A DNA stretch of 48,720 nt from an uncultured Eubacteriales bacterium. GTDB taxonomy: Bacteria; Bacillota; Clostridia; Lachnospirales; Lachnospiraceae. A program made the translations under genes and the position numbers. How positions within the stretch are numbered: position 1 is the first letter of the stretch; every line of letters begins with the position of its first letter. The notes under the pieces are model-generated. The model was not told where the DNA came from, did not search any database, and saw only the letters and a list, made by a program, of their open reading frames with translations. Location: assembly GCA_900318615.1 (NCBI GenBank), contig ONLK01000014.1, positions 1-48,720 of the forward strand. The letters are read 5' to 3'. This document shows, in pieces, positions 42,369 through 48,720 of this stretch.

Positions 42369-43442
42369 ATGTTAAGAATCGGACTGCTTACCAGCGGCGG
42401 CGACTGCCAGGCACTGAATGCTACGATGCGCGGCGTTGTAAAGGGGCTTTCTGCCAACGTTGATGAACTCGAAGTATATGGTTTCATGAACGGTTACAAA
42501 GGCCTGATCTACGGGGATTACAGATTGCTGACCTCTCGTGATTTTTCAGGCATTCTCACCAAAGGGGGCACAATCCTCGGTTCCTCCCGGCAGCCCTTCA
42601 AGCTGATGCGGGAACCGGATGAGAATGGCCTTGACAAGGTGAAGGCTATGAAGGACAACTACCGCAAGCTGAAACTGGACTGCCTGGTTATTCTGGGAGG
42701 CAACGGGACCCAGAAGACAGCCAACCTGCTCAGTGAAGAAGGCCTGAACATTATTCACCTTCCGAAAACGATCGATAATGATATCTGGGGAACCGATATG
42801 ACGTTCGGTTTCTACAGCGCTGTCAATATTGCAACGGAGGCGATCGACTGCATCCATACGACGGCCGCCAGCCACAACCGCGTATTCATTGTGGAGATTA
42901 TGGGACACAAGGTAGGCTGGCTGACTCTTTACGCGGGAATTGCCGGCGGTGCCGATATCATCCTGATACCGGAAATCCCGTATAAGATTAACAGCGTAAT
43001 CGAAGCCATCAACCATCGTACGGAGGAAGGCAAGGGATTCACTGTAATCGCAGTAGCGGAGGGCGCTATTTCTGCCGAGGATGCAAAACTGAGCAAAAAG
43101 CAGCTTGCGAAGAAAATTGAAGCCAGGAAAAATCCGTCGGTTGCCTTTGATCTGGCGGATCAGATTTTGAAGAAAACCGGCACGGAAGTGCGCGTCACCA
43201 TTCCGGGACATACCCAGAGAGGCGGCAGCCCCTGCCCATATGATCGTGTGCTTTCCACGCGGCTGGGCGTTGCGGCCGCGGAACTGATCATGAAGGGCGA
43301 GTATGGCTGCATGGTAGCAATCGTGAATAACAAGACCAAAAAGGTTCCGCTGAAAGACTGCGCCGGCAAGTTAAAGACCATTCAGCCGGATGATCAGTTT
43401 GTACATGAAGCAAAGATGATGGGCATCAGTTTCGGTGACTGA
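42369..43442 (+). CDS. pfkA: 6-phosphofructokinase (PfkA superfamily)
   Basis: A 357-residue kinase phosphorylating fructose-6-phosphate in glycolysis. Motifs: GGDCQALN (10-17), GGNGT (110-114), PKTIDND (132-138) with catalytic D136, and MGHKVGW (178-184). The Gly after N111 is like ATP-dependent enzymes, the Lys in PKTIDND like pyrophosphate-dependent ones, and MGH replaces the usual MGR contact for the sugar phosphate. The donor (ATP or PPi) is therefore open. ATG 42369 follows AAAGGTGGAG; a GTG at 42357 lies inside that site. Single gene with its own promoter and terminator. Confidence 0.88.
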   Translation: MLRIGLLTSGGDCQALNATMRGVVKGLSANVDELEVYGFMNGYKGLIYGDYRLLTSRDFSGILTKGGTILGSSRQPFKLMREPDENGLDKVKAMKDNYRKLKLDCLVILGGNGTQKTANLLSEEGLNIIHLPKTIDNDIWGTDMTFGFYSAVNIATEAIDCIHTTAASHNRVFIVEIMGHKVGWLTLYAGIAGGADIILIPEIPYKINSVIEAINHRTEEGKGFTVIAVAEGAISAEDAKLSKKQLAKKIEARKNPSVAFDLADQILKKTGTEVRVTIPGHTQRGGSPCPYDRVLSTRLGVAAAELIMKGEYGCMVAIVNNKTKKVPLKDCAGKLKTIQPDDQFVHEAKMMGISFGD

Positions 43443-43518
43443 GCAGAGGACAAAAAGACGTCATCGTGCCCGGCAAAGGGCCGGCGGTGCTGCCGGATGA
43501 ACAGAACAAACAGAATCT

Positions 43519-43552
43519 GGAGTGCTGCACTCTGCCGCAGCACTCCTTTTTT
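43519..43552 (+). terminator. Intrinsic terminator between pfkA and dnaX
   Basis: GGAGTGCTGC (43519-43528) pairs with GCAGCACTCC (43537-43546), loop of 8, then six T (43547-43552). It ends 12 bases before dnaX. Confidence 0.92.
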
Positions 43553-43564
43553 CAGGAGAAACGA

Positions 43565-45247
43565 ATGGCTTACACAGCATTGTACAGAAAATACAGGCCG
43601 GATACATTTGATGAGGTAAAAGGCCAGGATCAGGCGGTGACGCCGCTTCGCAATCAGATTATTTCCGGCCGGATCGGCCACGCCTTCATGTTCTGCGGGA
43701 CGCGCGGAACCGGGAAAACTTCCGTGGCAAAAATCTTTGCGAGGGCGGTTAACTGTGAACATCCGGTTGATGGAAATCCTTGCGGGGAATGTGAAAGCTG
43801 CCGTGCCATCGCACGGGGAGCATCGATGAATGTGATCGAGATCGACGCGGCTTCAAACAATGGCGTGGACAACATCCGCCAGATCCGCGATGAGGTGGCA
43901 TACCCACCGACGGAAGGAAAATACAAGGTATATATTATCGACGAGTGTCACATGCTCTCCGGAGGCGCAGAGAATGCGCTGCTGAAAACACTGGAGGAAC
44001 CGCCTTCCTATGTCATCTTTATTCTGGCAACGACGGATCCTCAGAAAGTAGCCGTCACCATTAAATCCAGGTGCCAGCAGTATAATTTTAAGAGACTGAC
44101 GGTTCCGGAAATATCGGACAGAATCAGGGAACTGCTGGAGAAAGAAAATGTGACCGCTCAGGAAAAGGCGGTACAGTTCATTGCCAGAAAGGCGGACGGA
44201 GGCATGCGCGATGCGCTGAGTCTGACAGATCAGTGCATCTCCTTTTACCCGGGCGAGGAACTTACCTATGACAAGGTCCTGAATGTGATCGGGGCTGTCG
44301 ATTCTCAGGAATTAAGCGATTTCCTCCGACTGATCATACACAGCAATGTATCCGGTGTATTCAAAAAGCTGGATGACTGCCTGCAGAACGGCCGGGACAT
44401 TGCCCAGATCGTGAACGATCTGCTGTGGTATCTGCGCAATCTGATGCTGCTGAAGGCCTCGGAGGAAAATGCAGCGATCATCGATGTATCCGGGGAGAAC
44501 CTGAAACTTCTGATGGAGGAGGCAGCTTTGATCAGCGAGGATACCGTGATCCGTTACATTCGTATGCTTTCAGATCTGACGAATCAGATGCGCGGGAATT
44601 CGAACCGGAGAATACTGACGGAAACCGCATTCGTTCGAATGATGCGTCCGCAGATGAAGTCGGATGTATCGGCGCTTTCGCAGCGGGTGGAAAGCATAGA
44701 ACGTGCGCTGGCCAGCGGAAGCATCCGTATATCGCCGGAAAACGGTCCTGCGCCGCAAGTCTATGGCACAGAACCGGCGGGCGGCCGTGTACCGGCACAG
44801 CCGCCGATCAAATCCGGAGAGGGAAAAACGGGCGGCAGCGGACAAGGTTCCGCCTACAGCCCGGCCGCGCCGGCAGATCTTCAGCAGATAAAATCGCAGT
44901 GGCACTCGATAGCACAGGGCGTGACCTCGCAAATGTTCCGCACGCAGCTGGAAAGGGCGGAACCGATGTTCGATCCGACATCCGGCAGCGCAGGATCCGT
45001 GTACATTGTTTATCCTGACTTTATCGGGCAGATGTTTATGAGTGATCCGAAGTATGTGCAGGAACTGGAAGAAGTTATCGAGGAAAAAATCGGGCATCGT
45101 GTCAGGGCGGTCATGAAGATACGCCAGGAGGCAGTTCTGCCGGGATCATCGCTTCACAGCATCCGGCTCGATGATGCACTGAGCCGGCTGGGCATGCCGG
45201 TGGAAGAAGAAAGCGACGAAACGGGAGAAACAGGATCATCAACGTAA
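43565..45247 (+). CDS. dnaX: DNA polymerase III gamma/tau subunit
   Basis: A 560-residue clamp-loader ATPase. It begins MAYTALYRKYRPDTFDEVKGQ; Walker A GTRGTGKT (45-52), zinc ligands C64, C73, C76, C79, Walker B IIDECHML and sensor ATTDPQK. A Pro/Gly-rich linker (about 385-450) and a C-terminal domain follow, which links to polymerase. I see no A6G slippery site for a frameshifted gamma form. ATG 43565 with CAGGAG upstream. Heads dnaX-ybaB-recR, as in Bacillus and many Clostridia. Confidence 0.96.
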   Translation: MAYTALYRKYRPDTFDEVKGQDQAVTPLRNQIISGRIGHAFMFCGTRGTGKTSVAKIFARAVNCEHPVDGNPCGECESCRAIARGASMNVIEIDAASNNGVDNIRQIRDEVAYPPTEGKYKVYIIDECHMLSGGAENALLKTLEEPPSYVIFILATTDPQKVAVTIKSRCQQYNFKRLTVPEISDRIRELLEKENVTAQEKAVQFIARKADGGMRDALSLTDQCISFYPGEELTYDKVLNVIGAVDSQELSDFLRLIIHSNVSGVFKKLDDCLQNGRDIAQIVNDLLWYLRNLMLLKASEENAAIIDVSGENLKLLMEEAALISEDTVIRYIRMLSDLTNQMRGNSNRRILTETAFVRMMRPQMKSDVSALSQRVESIERALASGSIRISPENGPAPQVYGTEPAGGRVPAQPPIKSGEGKTGGSGQGSAYSPAAPADLQQIKSQWHSIAQGVTSQMFRTQLERAEPMFDPTSGSAGSVYIVYPDFIGQMFMSDPKYVQELEEVIEEKIGHRVRAVMKIRQEAVLPGSSLHSIRLDDALSRLGMPVEEESDETGETGSST

Positions 45248-45275
45248 TGACTCCGAACTATTCGTGTGTTATAAT
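45247..45275 (+). promoter_or_regulatory. Promoter of ybaB-recR at the dnaX stop
   Basis: ATGACT (45247-45252), 17 bases, and TGT-TATAAT (45267-45275): an extended -10. It overlaps the last base of dnaX, so ybaB and recR can be expressed without dnaX. Confidence 0.72.
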
Positions 45276-45330
45276 GTCACACAGTCTATGGACCATATCA
45301 GCCGGCTTTGCCGGAACGAGAGGAGAAAAA

Positions 45331-45672
45331 ATGTCAAGAAGAGGCGGTTTCCCGGGAGGTATGCCGGGCAATATGAGTAATCTCATGAAACAGGCTCAGA
45401 AAATGCAGCGTCAGATGGAAGAGCAGCAGAAGGCGCTGGAGGAGCAAAAGTTTACGGCTGCTGCCGGCGGCGGCGCTGTTGAGGTAACGGTGTCCGGAAA
45501 GAGGGAAATACTGGAAGTTTGCTTAAAACCGGAGGTGGTTGATCCGGAGGATATCGAAATGCTTCAGGATTTGATCATCGCTGCAACGAACGAGGCTCTG
45601 AAAAAAGCGGAGGAAGCTTCCGCGGCAGCTATGTCCAGTCTGACGGGCGGCCTGGGCGGCTTCGGTATGTAA
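45331..45672 (+). CDS. ybaB: YbaB/EbfC family nucleoid-associated protein
   Basis: A 113-residue DNA-binding protein, standard length. A Gly/Met-rich N-terminus is followed by [17 protein letters not shown] (helix) and the typical [22 protein letters not shown]. It binds DNA as a dimer with pincer-like helices. ATG 45331 has AGAGGAG upstream; the frame open from 45247 is not a better start. recR starts 11 bases downstream. Confidence 0.95.
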   Translation: MSRRGGFPGGMPGNMSNLMKQAQKMQRQMEEQQKALEEQKFTAAAGGGAVEVTVSGKREILEVCLKPEVVDPEDIEMLQDLIIAATNEALKKAEEASAAAMSSLTGGLGGFGM

Positions 45673-45683
45673 GCGGGGGACGC

Positions 45684-46280
45684 ATGGATTATTATGGTAG
45701 TGAAATAACTCACCTGATTGAACAACTGTCAGCTTTGCCCGGAATAGGCGGAAAAACTGCGCAGCGTCTGGCATTTCATATTGTCAATATGCCAAGGGAA
45801 CAGGTGAAAAAGCTGACAGATGCCATCACCGGCGCACGGGAACATACCTGCTACTGCAAGGTATGCTGTACACTGACGGATCAGGAAATATGCCCGATCT
45901 GCAGCAATCCGAAACGGGACCATGAAACCATCATGGTGGTGGAAAGCTCGCGGGATTTGGCAGCTTATGAAAAAACAGGGAAATATCATGGAGTTTATCA
46001 CGTACTCCAGGGAGCCATTTCCCCTATGCTGGGAGTCGGCCCGGAAGATATCCGTCTGAAGGAGCTGATGCAGCGGCTGCAGGGAGATGTGAAAGAAGTG
46101 ATTATCGCTACAAATTCCAGTCTCGAGGGAGAGACGACAGCGATGTACATCAGCAAGCTGGTGAAGCCGACCGGAGTGAAGGTGACGAGAATTGCCAGCG
46201 GAGTACCTGTCGGCGGAGACCTGGAATACATTGATGAGATGACGCTGCTCAGAGCTCTGGAAGGCAGAGTGGCACTGTAA
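45684..46280 (+). CDS. recR: Recombination mediator RecR
   Basis: A 198-residue protein that works with RecO to load RecA. N-terminal helix-hairpin-helix [16 protein letters not shown]4 zinc finger (C58, C61, C70, C73) and a Toprim domain (MVVESSRDL ... GEDI-like region with [13 protein letters not shown]). ATG 45684; GGGGGA upstream. Follows ybaB in the conserved dnaX-ybaB-recR block. Confidence 0.97.
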   Translation: MDYYGSEITHLIEQLSALPGIGGKTAQRLAFHIVNMPREQVKKLTDAITGAREHTCYCKVCCTLTDQEICPICSNPKRDHETIMVVESSRDLAAYEKTGKYHGVYHVLQGAISPMLGVGPEDIRLKELMQRLQGDVKEVIIATNSSLEGETTAMYISKLVKPTGVKVTRIASGVPVGGDLEYIDEMTLLRALEGRVAL

Positions 46281-46312
46281 AATACGGAAAGCGGGGAACA
46301 GGGGGATTTCAG

Positions 46313-47488
46313 TTGCTGGCGCGAATGAAGGCGATCACAAATAAATTCAAAATATGGTGGGACAAACTGATGTCGGACCGGGCCAGCCGCCTGCTGTTCA
46401 ATACGATCCTGCTGGCGGCGCTGGGCACGGCGGTCTGTTTTGCTTTTTATAATCAGACTCATGTTTTCGACGATTTCTCTATTTCAGAAACCGTGCAGGA
46501 AGACGATATTGACGGTACCCGCTACGAGATGCTTGGAGATTACGTCATTAAATACAGCCCGGATGGGGTTTTCTGCGTGGATACCATGAACAACACGATC
46601 TGGAGCAGCGCCTACAGCATGCAGACACCCATCTGCGATGTGTGCGGAGACAATATGGTTATCGCTGAAGAACACGGGATGCAGGTTTATGTGCTCAACA
46701 GCAAGGGTGTCGTCGGCAACTTTGCCACAACACTCCCCATCGAGGATGCCAGGATATCCGAAAATCAGGTTGTTCTGCTGAAACTCCAGGATTCGGAGGC
46801 AACATGGCTGAATATGTATGATACGTCGGGCACGGAACTGGCATCCATAAAAACGACGGTTCCAAATTCCGGATATCCGATTTCAGAAGCCCTTTCCTCA
46901 GATGCCAGGAAGGTCCTGGTTGCTTACTCGGGAGAAAAAGACGGTCAGCTGAGAGGGCAGCTGGTTTTATATGATTTTTCTTCTGTATCCGCGTCCGAGG
47001 AGGAGCATATTGCGGGGAGCCGGGAATATCCGCATGAGGTATTTCCATATGTATACTTCGGCGCCAACGACACTCCGATTGCTGTCGGAAGCAGTGAAAT
47101 GATTGTCTTTAAGAGAGGCAGTGCGTTGGAGGAAAAAACAAGTGTCGGGTTCGACAGAGAAATTGTCAGCGTGTTCAATGATGACAAAAACTGCGGCTTC
47201 ATTTTTCGCAGCGATCTGGAAAACGAAAAATATCATATGGAAGTATATAATAACAGCGGCAGCCGCGTTATGGATACGGACTTTAACTTTAATTATACGG
47301 GAACCCGGATGGATAACGGGGAAATTCTCGTTTACGATGAGAAAAACCTGTATTCCTACCGTACTTCCGGCCGGCAGAAGCTGAATACAGCCTACAATAA
47401 AGAAGTAGTTTATTTTGCAAAAATGAGTGGATTCCACAAGTATCTGGTCATTACGGCGGACAGCATGGACCAGATTAAGGTGAAATAA
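46313..47488 (+). CDS. DUF5711-family membrane-anchored protein
   Basis: A 391-residue protein with a basic N-terminus, one transmembrane segment (about 27-46) and a large extracytoplasmic beta-rich domain with repeated strand units (for example KYSPDGVFCVD, NMVIAEEHGMQVYVLNSKG, KVLVAYSGEKD, ILVYDEKNLYSY) that suggests a beta-propeller. It resembles the DUF5711 family of Clostridia, whose role is unknown. Start: TTG 46313, since AGGGGG lies about 8 bases upstream; the ATG at 46325 is too far from it. The stop codon falls in a duplicated AAGGTGAAAT (47477-47486 and 47487-47496). Followed by a CvpA-family gene, probably same operon. Confidence 0.68.
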   Translation: MLARMKAITNKFKIWWDKLMSDRASRLLFNTILLAALGTAVCFAFYNQTHVFDDFSISETVQEDDIDGTRYEMLGDYVIKYSPDGVFCVDTMNNTIWSSAYSMQTPICDVCGDNMVIAEEHGMQVYVLNSKGVVGNFATTLPIEDARISENQVVLLKLQDSEATWLNMYDTSGTELASIKTTVPNSGYPISEALSSDARKVLVAYSGEKDGQLRGQLVLYDFSSVSASEEEHIAGSREYPHEVFPYVYFGANDTPIAVGSSEMIVFKRGSALEEKTSVGFDREIVSVFNDDKNCGFIFRSDLENEKYHMEVYNNSGSRVMDTDFNFNYTGTRMDNGEILVYDEKNLYSYRTSGRQKLNTAYNKEVVYFAKMSGFHKYLVITADSMDQIKVK

Positions 47489-47523
47489 GGTGAAATAAGC
47501 GGAGGGTACTCCGGAGGAATATT

Positions 47524-48459
47524 ATGAATGTAATGACAATTTTGGTGCCGGCCATTTTTATAATCTGCGCGGTCAGCGGACTTGTCAGGGGAATGACATC
47601 CAAGCTGAGCGGAGTACTTTCCCTCGTCATCTCTTCTCTGCTCGTTTCAGCCATGCTTCCGGGGGTGACATCCTATCTGCGGAGCAATACGGGAATCTAT
47701 ACCTTCATAGAGCAGAAATGTGAATCGCTGATTTCGGACCAGGTGACAAAAACACTTACAGGAGCCGCCTCCGGCGGTTCTGACTCTTCGGGGGAGAGTG
47801 TCGACCGGAGTCAGATCGCAGGACTGATGAATCAGTACGGACTCGATTCTTCCCGCCTGGATGGCATGACAGATGAACAGATAGAAGAGTATGTTGAGAA
47901 CTATCTCAAACCCTATCTTGCTCCCTATACAAATGGAAAAACGGACAGCCTGGATCTGAAACTGAGCGAAGGCGCAACGGTGCTGGATTCACTGGGCAGG
48001 ATTGAGCAGACAAAACTTATCCAGTCACTGCCGATTCCTGATTTTCTTCAGAACCTGATGCTGACCTATAATAATAAAGAGGGCTATTCCAGACTGAAGG
48101 TGACGGGATTTGGAGGTTATCTGTCCGCTTTTGTTGCAAATGTTGCCTTGAATATCCTGTCGTTCCTGATAACACTGATCATCGTGTGGGTTATTGTCCG
48201 CCTTATTCTGGCGGCCCTTCACCTTGCATCCAGAATGTATGTTATTCGGACGGTGGATAGAATAGGCGGACTGGCGGTCGGGCTGATCCAGGGACTGCTG
48301 ATCACATGGATTATCTTCCTGATTATTTCCATTTTGTCCGGCACTCAAATCGGAAGCTTACTGATGAAGATGATAGATTCGAATGCGCTTCTGAAACCGG
48401 TCTACGACGGGAATCTCCTGATGAAAAGCGTAGTACGCAGTATGTCCAATATCATGTGA
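47524..48459 (+). CDS. CvpA-family membrane protein
   Basis: A 311-residue polytopic protein. Two transmembrane segments near the N-terminus (about 4-22 and 27-46), a polar extracytoplasmic region (about 50-190, with a Ser/Gly patch), then hydrophobic segments at about 203-230 and 245-270. The tail RTVDRIGGLAVGLIQGLLITW is the typical CvpA-type ending. CvpA was named for colicin V production, but this family is a general membrane protein of unclear function. ATG 47524 with GGAGGA upstream. Last gene before the rRNA-type promoter. Confidence 0.82.
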   Translation: MNVMTILVPAIFIICAVSGLVRGMTSKLSGVLSLVISSLLVSAMLPGVTSYLRSNTGIYTFIEQKCESLISDQVTKTLTGAASGGSDSSGESVDRSQIAGLMNQYGLDSSRLDGMTDEQIEEYVENYLKPYLAPYTNGKTDSLDLKLSEGATVLDSLGRIEQTKLIQSLPIPDFLQNLMLTYNNKEGYSRLKVTGFGGYLSAFVANVALNILSFLITLIIVWVIVRLILAALHLASRMYVIRTVDRIGGLAVGLIQGLLITWIIFLIISILSGTQIGSLLMKMIDSNALLKPVYDGNLLMKSVVRSMSNIM

Positions 48460-48472
48460 TATACCGATTTGC

Positions 48473-48488
48473 CCGGAAAATTTTCCGG
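48473..48488. repeat. Loop-less 16-bp palindrome after the CvpA gene
   Basis: CCGGAAAATTTTCCGG, perfectly palindromic, 14 bases after the stop. With no loop or T-run it is a poor terminator. It borders the A-tracts upstream of the next promoter. Confidence 0.6.
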
Positions 48489-48490
48489 TT

Positions 48491-48550
48491 GAAAAAAATA
48501 GAAAAAAATGAAAAAAAGGTGTTGACAAAGGTAAACACCCGCGGTATTAT
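48491..48550 (+). promoter_or_regulatory. rRNA-type promoter with phased A-tracts (UP element)
   Basis: Three A7 tracts at 48492-48498, 48502-48508 and 48511-48517 precede TTGACA (48522-48527), 17 bases and TATTAT (48545-48550). Start expected near 48557. Such A-rich DNA and a consensus -35 are typical of ribosomal RNA operons, and the dnaX-recR neighbourhood agrees with rrnA of Bacillus. Confidence 0.85.
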
Positions 48551-48556
48551 ATTGAA

Positions 48557-48720
48557 GCTGTCGCTGATACAGACAACTTCACAAGGGAGCTCGAAAGAGC
48601 TTTTACAGGAAACGAAAGCGACATGTACATTGATAATTGAACAGTGAAACAAACCTTGAAAGTTTCTTTAATTTTATTTTTGAGAAACACAAACCAGAAC
48701 TGAGAAATCAGTTCACAGTA
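48557..48720 (+). ncRNA. Structured leader RNA, probably of a 16S-23S-5S operon (cut by window edge)
   Basis: Non-coding and clearly folded: TGTCGCT (48559-48565) pairs with AGCGACA (48617-48623); inside, AGCTC-GAAA-GAGCT (48588-48601) is a GNRA-type hairpin; GTTTCT (48662-48667) pairs with AGAAAC (48683-48688); GAACTGA-GAAA-TCAGTTC (48697-48714) is a second GNRA-type hairpin. A stretch ACATTGATAATTGAACAG (48625-48642) is like pre-rRNA antitermination/processing leaders of Clostridia. The 16S start itself is not in the window, so an rRNA operon is inferred. Confidence 0.6.

Noticed and set aside
43443-43518. SRP (4.5S/6S-like) RNA before dnaX, as in Bacillus
   Set aside because: The region is too short, lacks the conserved GGAAGCAGCC-type domain IV sequence, and is explained by a terminator leader.
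43466-43564. N-terminal extension of dnaX
   Set aside because: The frame covers the intrinsic terminator of pfkA, and MAYTALYRKYRP at 43565 is the standard DnaX N-terminus.
47477-47496. Duplication at the DUF5711 stop codon as a recoding signal
   Set aside because: It is only a 10-bp duplication; the stop codon is followed by another in-frame region without coding similarity and a normal ribosome binding site for the next gene.

Overview
The window reads as an origin-proximal chromosomal segment of a low-to-mid GC Firmicute, most likely a member of the Lachnospiraceae (Clostridia). Reasons: AGGAGG-type ribosome binding sites, TTGACA/TATAAT promoters, U-tailed intrinsic terminators, lipoprotein foldases, HU-RqcP-DivIC-TilS-Hpt-FtsH and Pth-Mfd gene orders, a dnaX-ybaB-recR block leading into a very strong rRNA-type promoter at the right edge, a type-2 (Firmicutes) GalT and a short archaeal/eukaryote-like ProS. 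Almost everything is core or metabolic. I see no phage, insertion sequence, CRISPR array, tRNA or mature rRNA gene.

Layout. 1-5400: sulfur/amino-acid and nucleobase metabolism (MetY-type PLP lyase, patatin-like hydrolase, adenine deaminase, DUF402 protein). 5400-8650: GalT and ProS. 8700-13770: a complete branched-chain amino acid ABC importer (livJHMGF) with a strong promoter and an internal terminator after the binding protein. 13800-17030: cytidylate-kinase-like protein, TPR lipoprotein, HflX. 17100-18740 (minus strand): cold-shock protein and an exported trigger-factor-like foldase. 18840-26800: Cca, HisS, HU, RqcP, DivIC, TilS, Hpt, FtsH. 27100-35900: GH13 glycosidase, Ddl, MurF, Pth, Mfd. 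35940-39900: a PrsA/SurA-like lipoprotein and a polar amino acid ABC importer. 39940-42190: a two-gene COG0523 (CobW-like) metal cassette. 42370-48460: phosphofructokinase, DnaX, YbaB, RecR, a DUF5711 protein and a CvpA-family protein. 48490-48720: strong promoter and structured leader, probably of a ribosomal RNA operon whose 16S gene would lie just beyond the window.

The genes form several small functional modules: nutrient import (two ABC systems with the same SBP-terminator-permease design), cell-envelope assembly (Ddl, MurF, DivIC, three exported folding/TPR lipoproteins), translation quality control and tRNA maturation (RqcP, HflX, Cca, TilS, Pth, ProS, HisS), and DNA repair/replication (Mfd, DnaX, RecR, HU). 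Synteny with the Bacillus origin region is clear, but the sporulation genes normally embedded in those blocks (yabP, yabQ, spoIIE, spoVT, bofA) are not present here.

Most worth a second look are the metal cassette at 39.9-42.2 kb (a His-rich COG0523 protein followed by a P-loop/COG0523-like domain fused to a YcgQ/DUF1980-like domain, behind a CIRCE-like operator), the PrsA-like protein whose parvulin region is split by an acidic low-complexity insert, tandem-repeat promoter DNA before galT, and the phased A-tract promoter and GNRA-hairpin-rich leader at the right edge. All function assignments come from reading motifs and family resemblance; no database search was possible.
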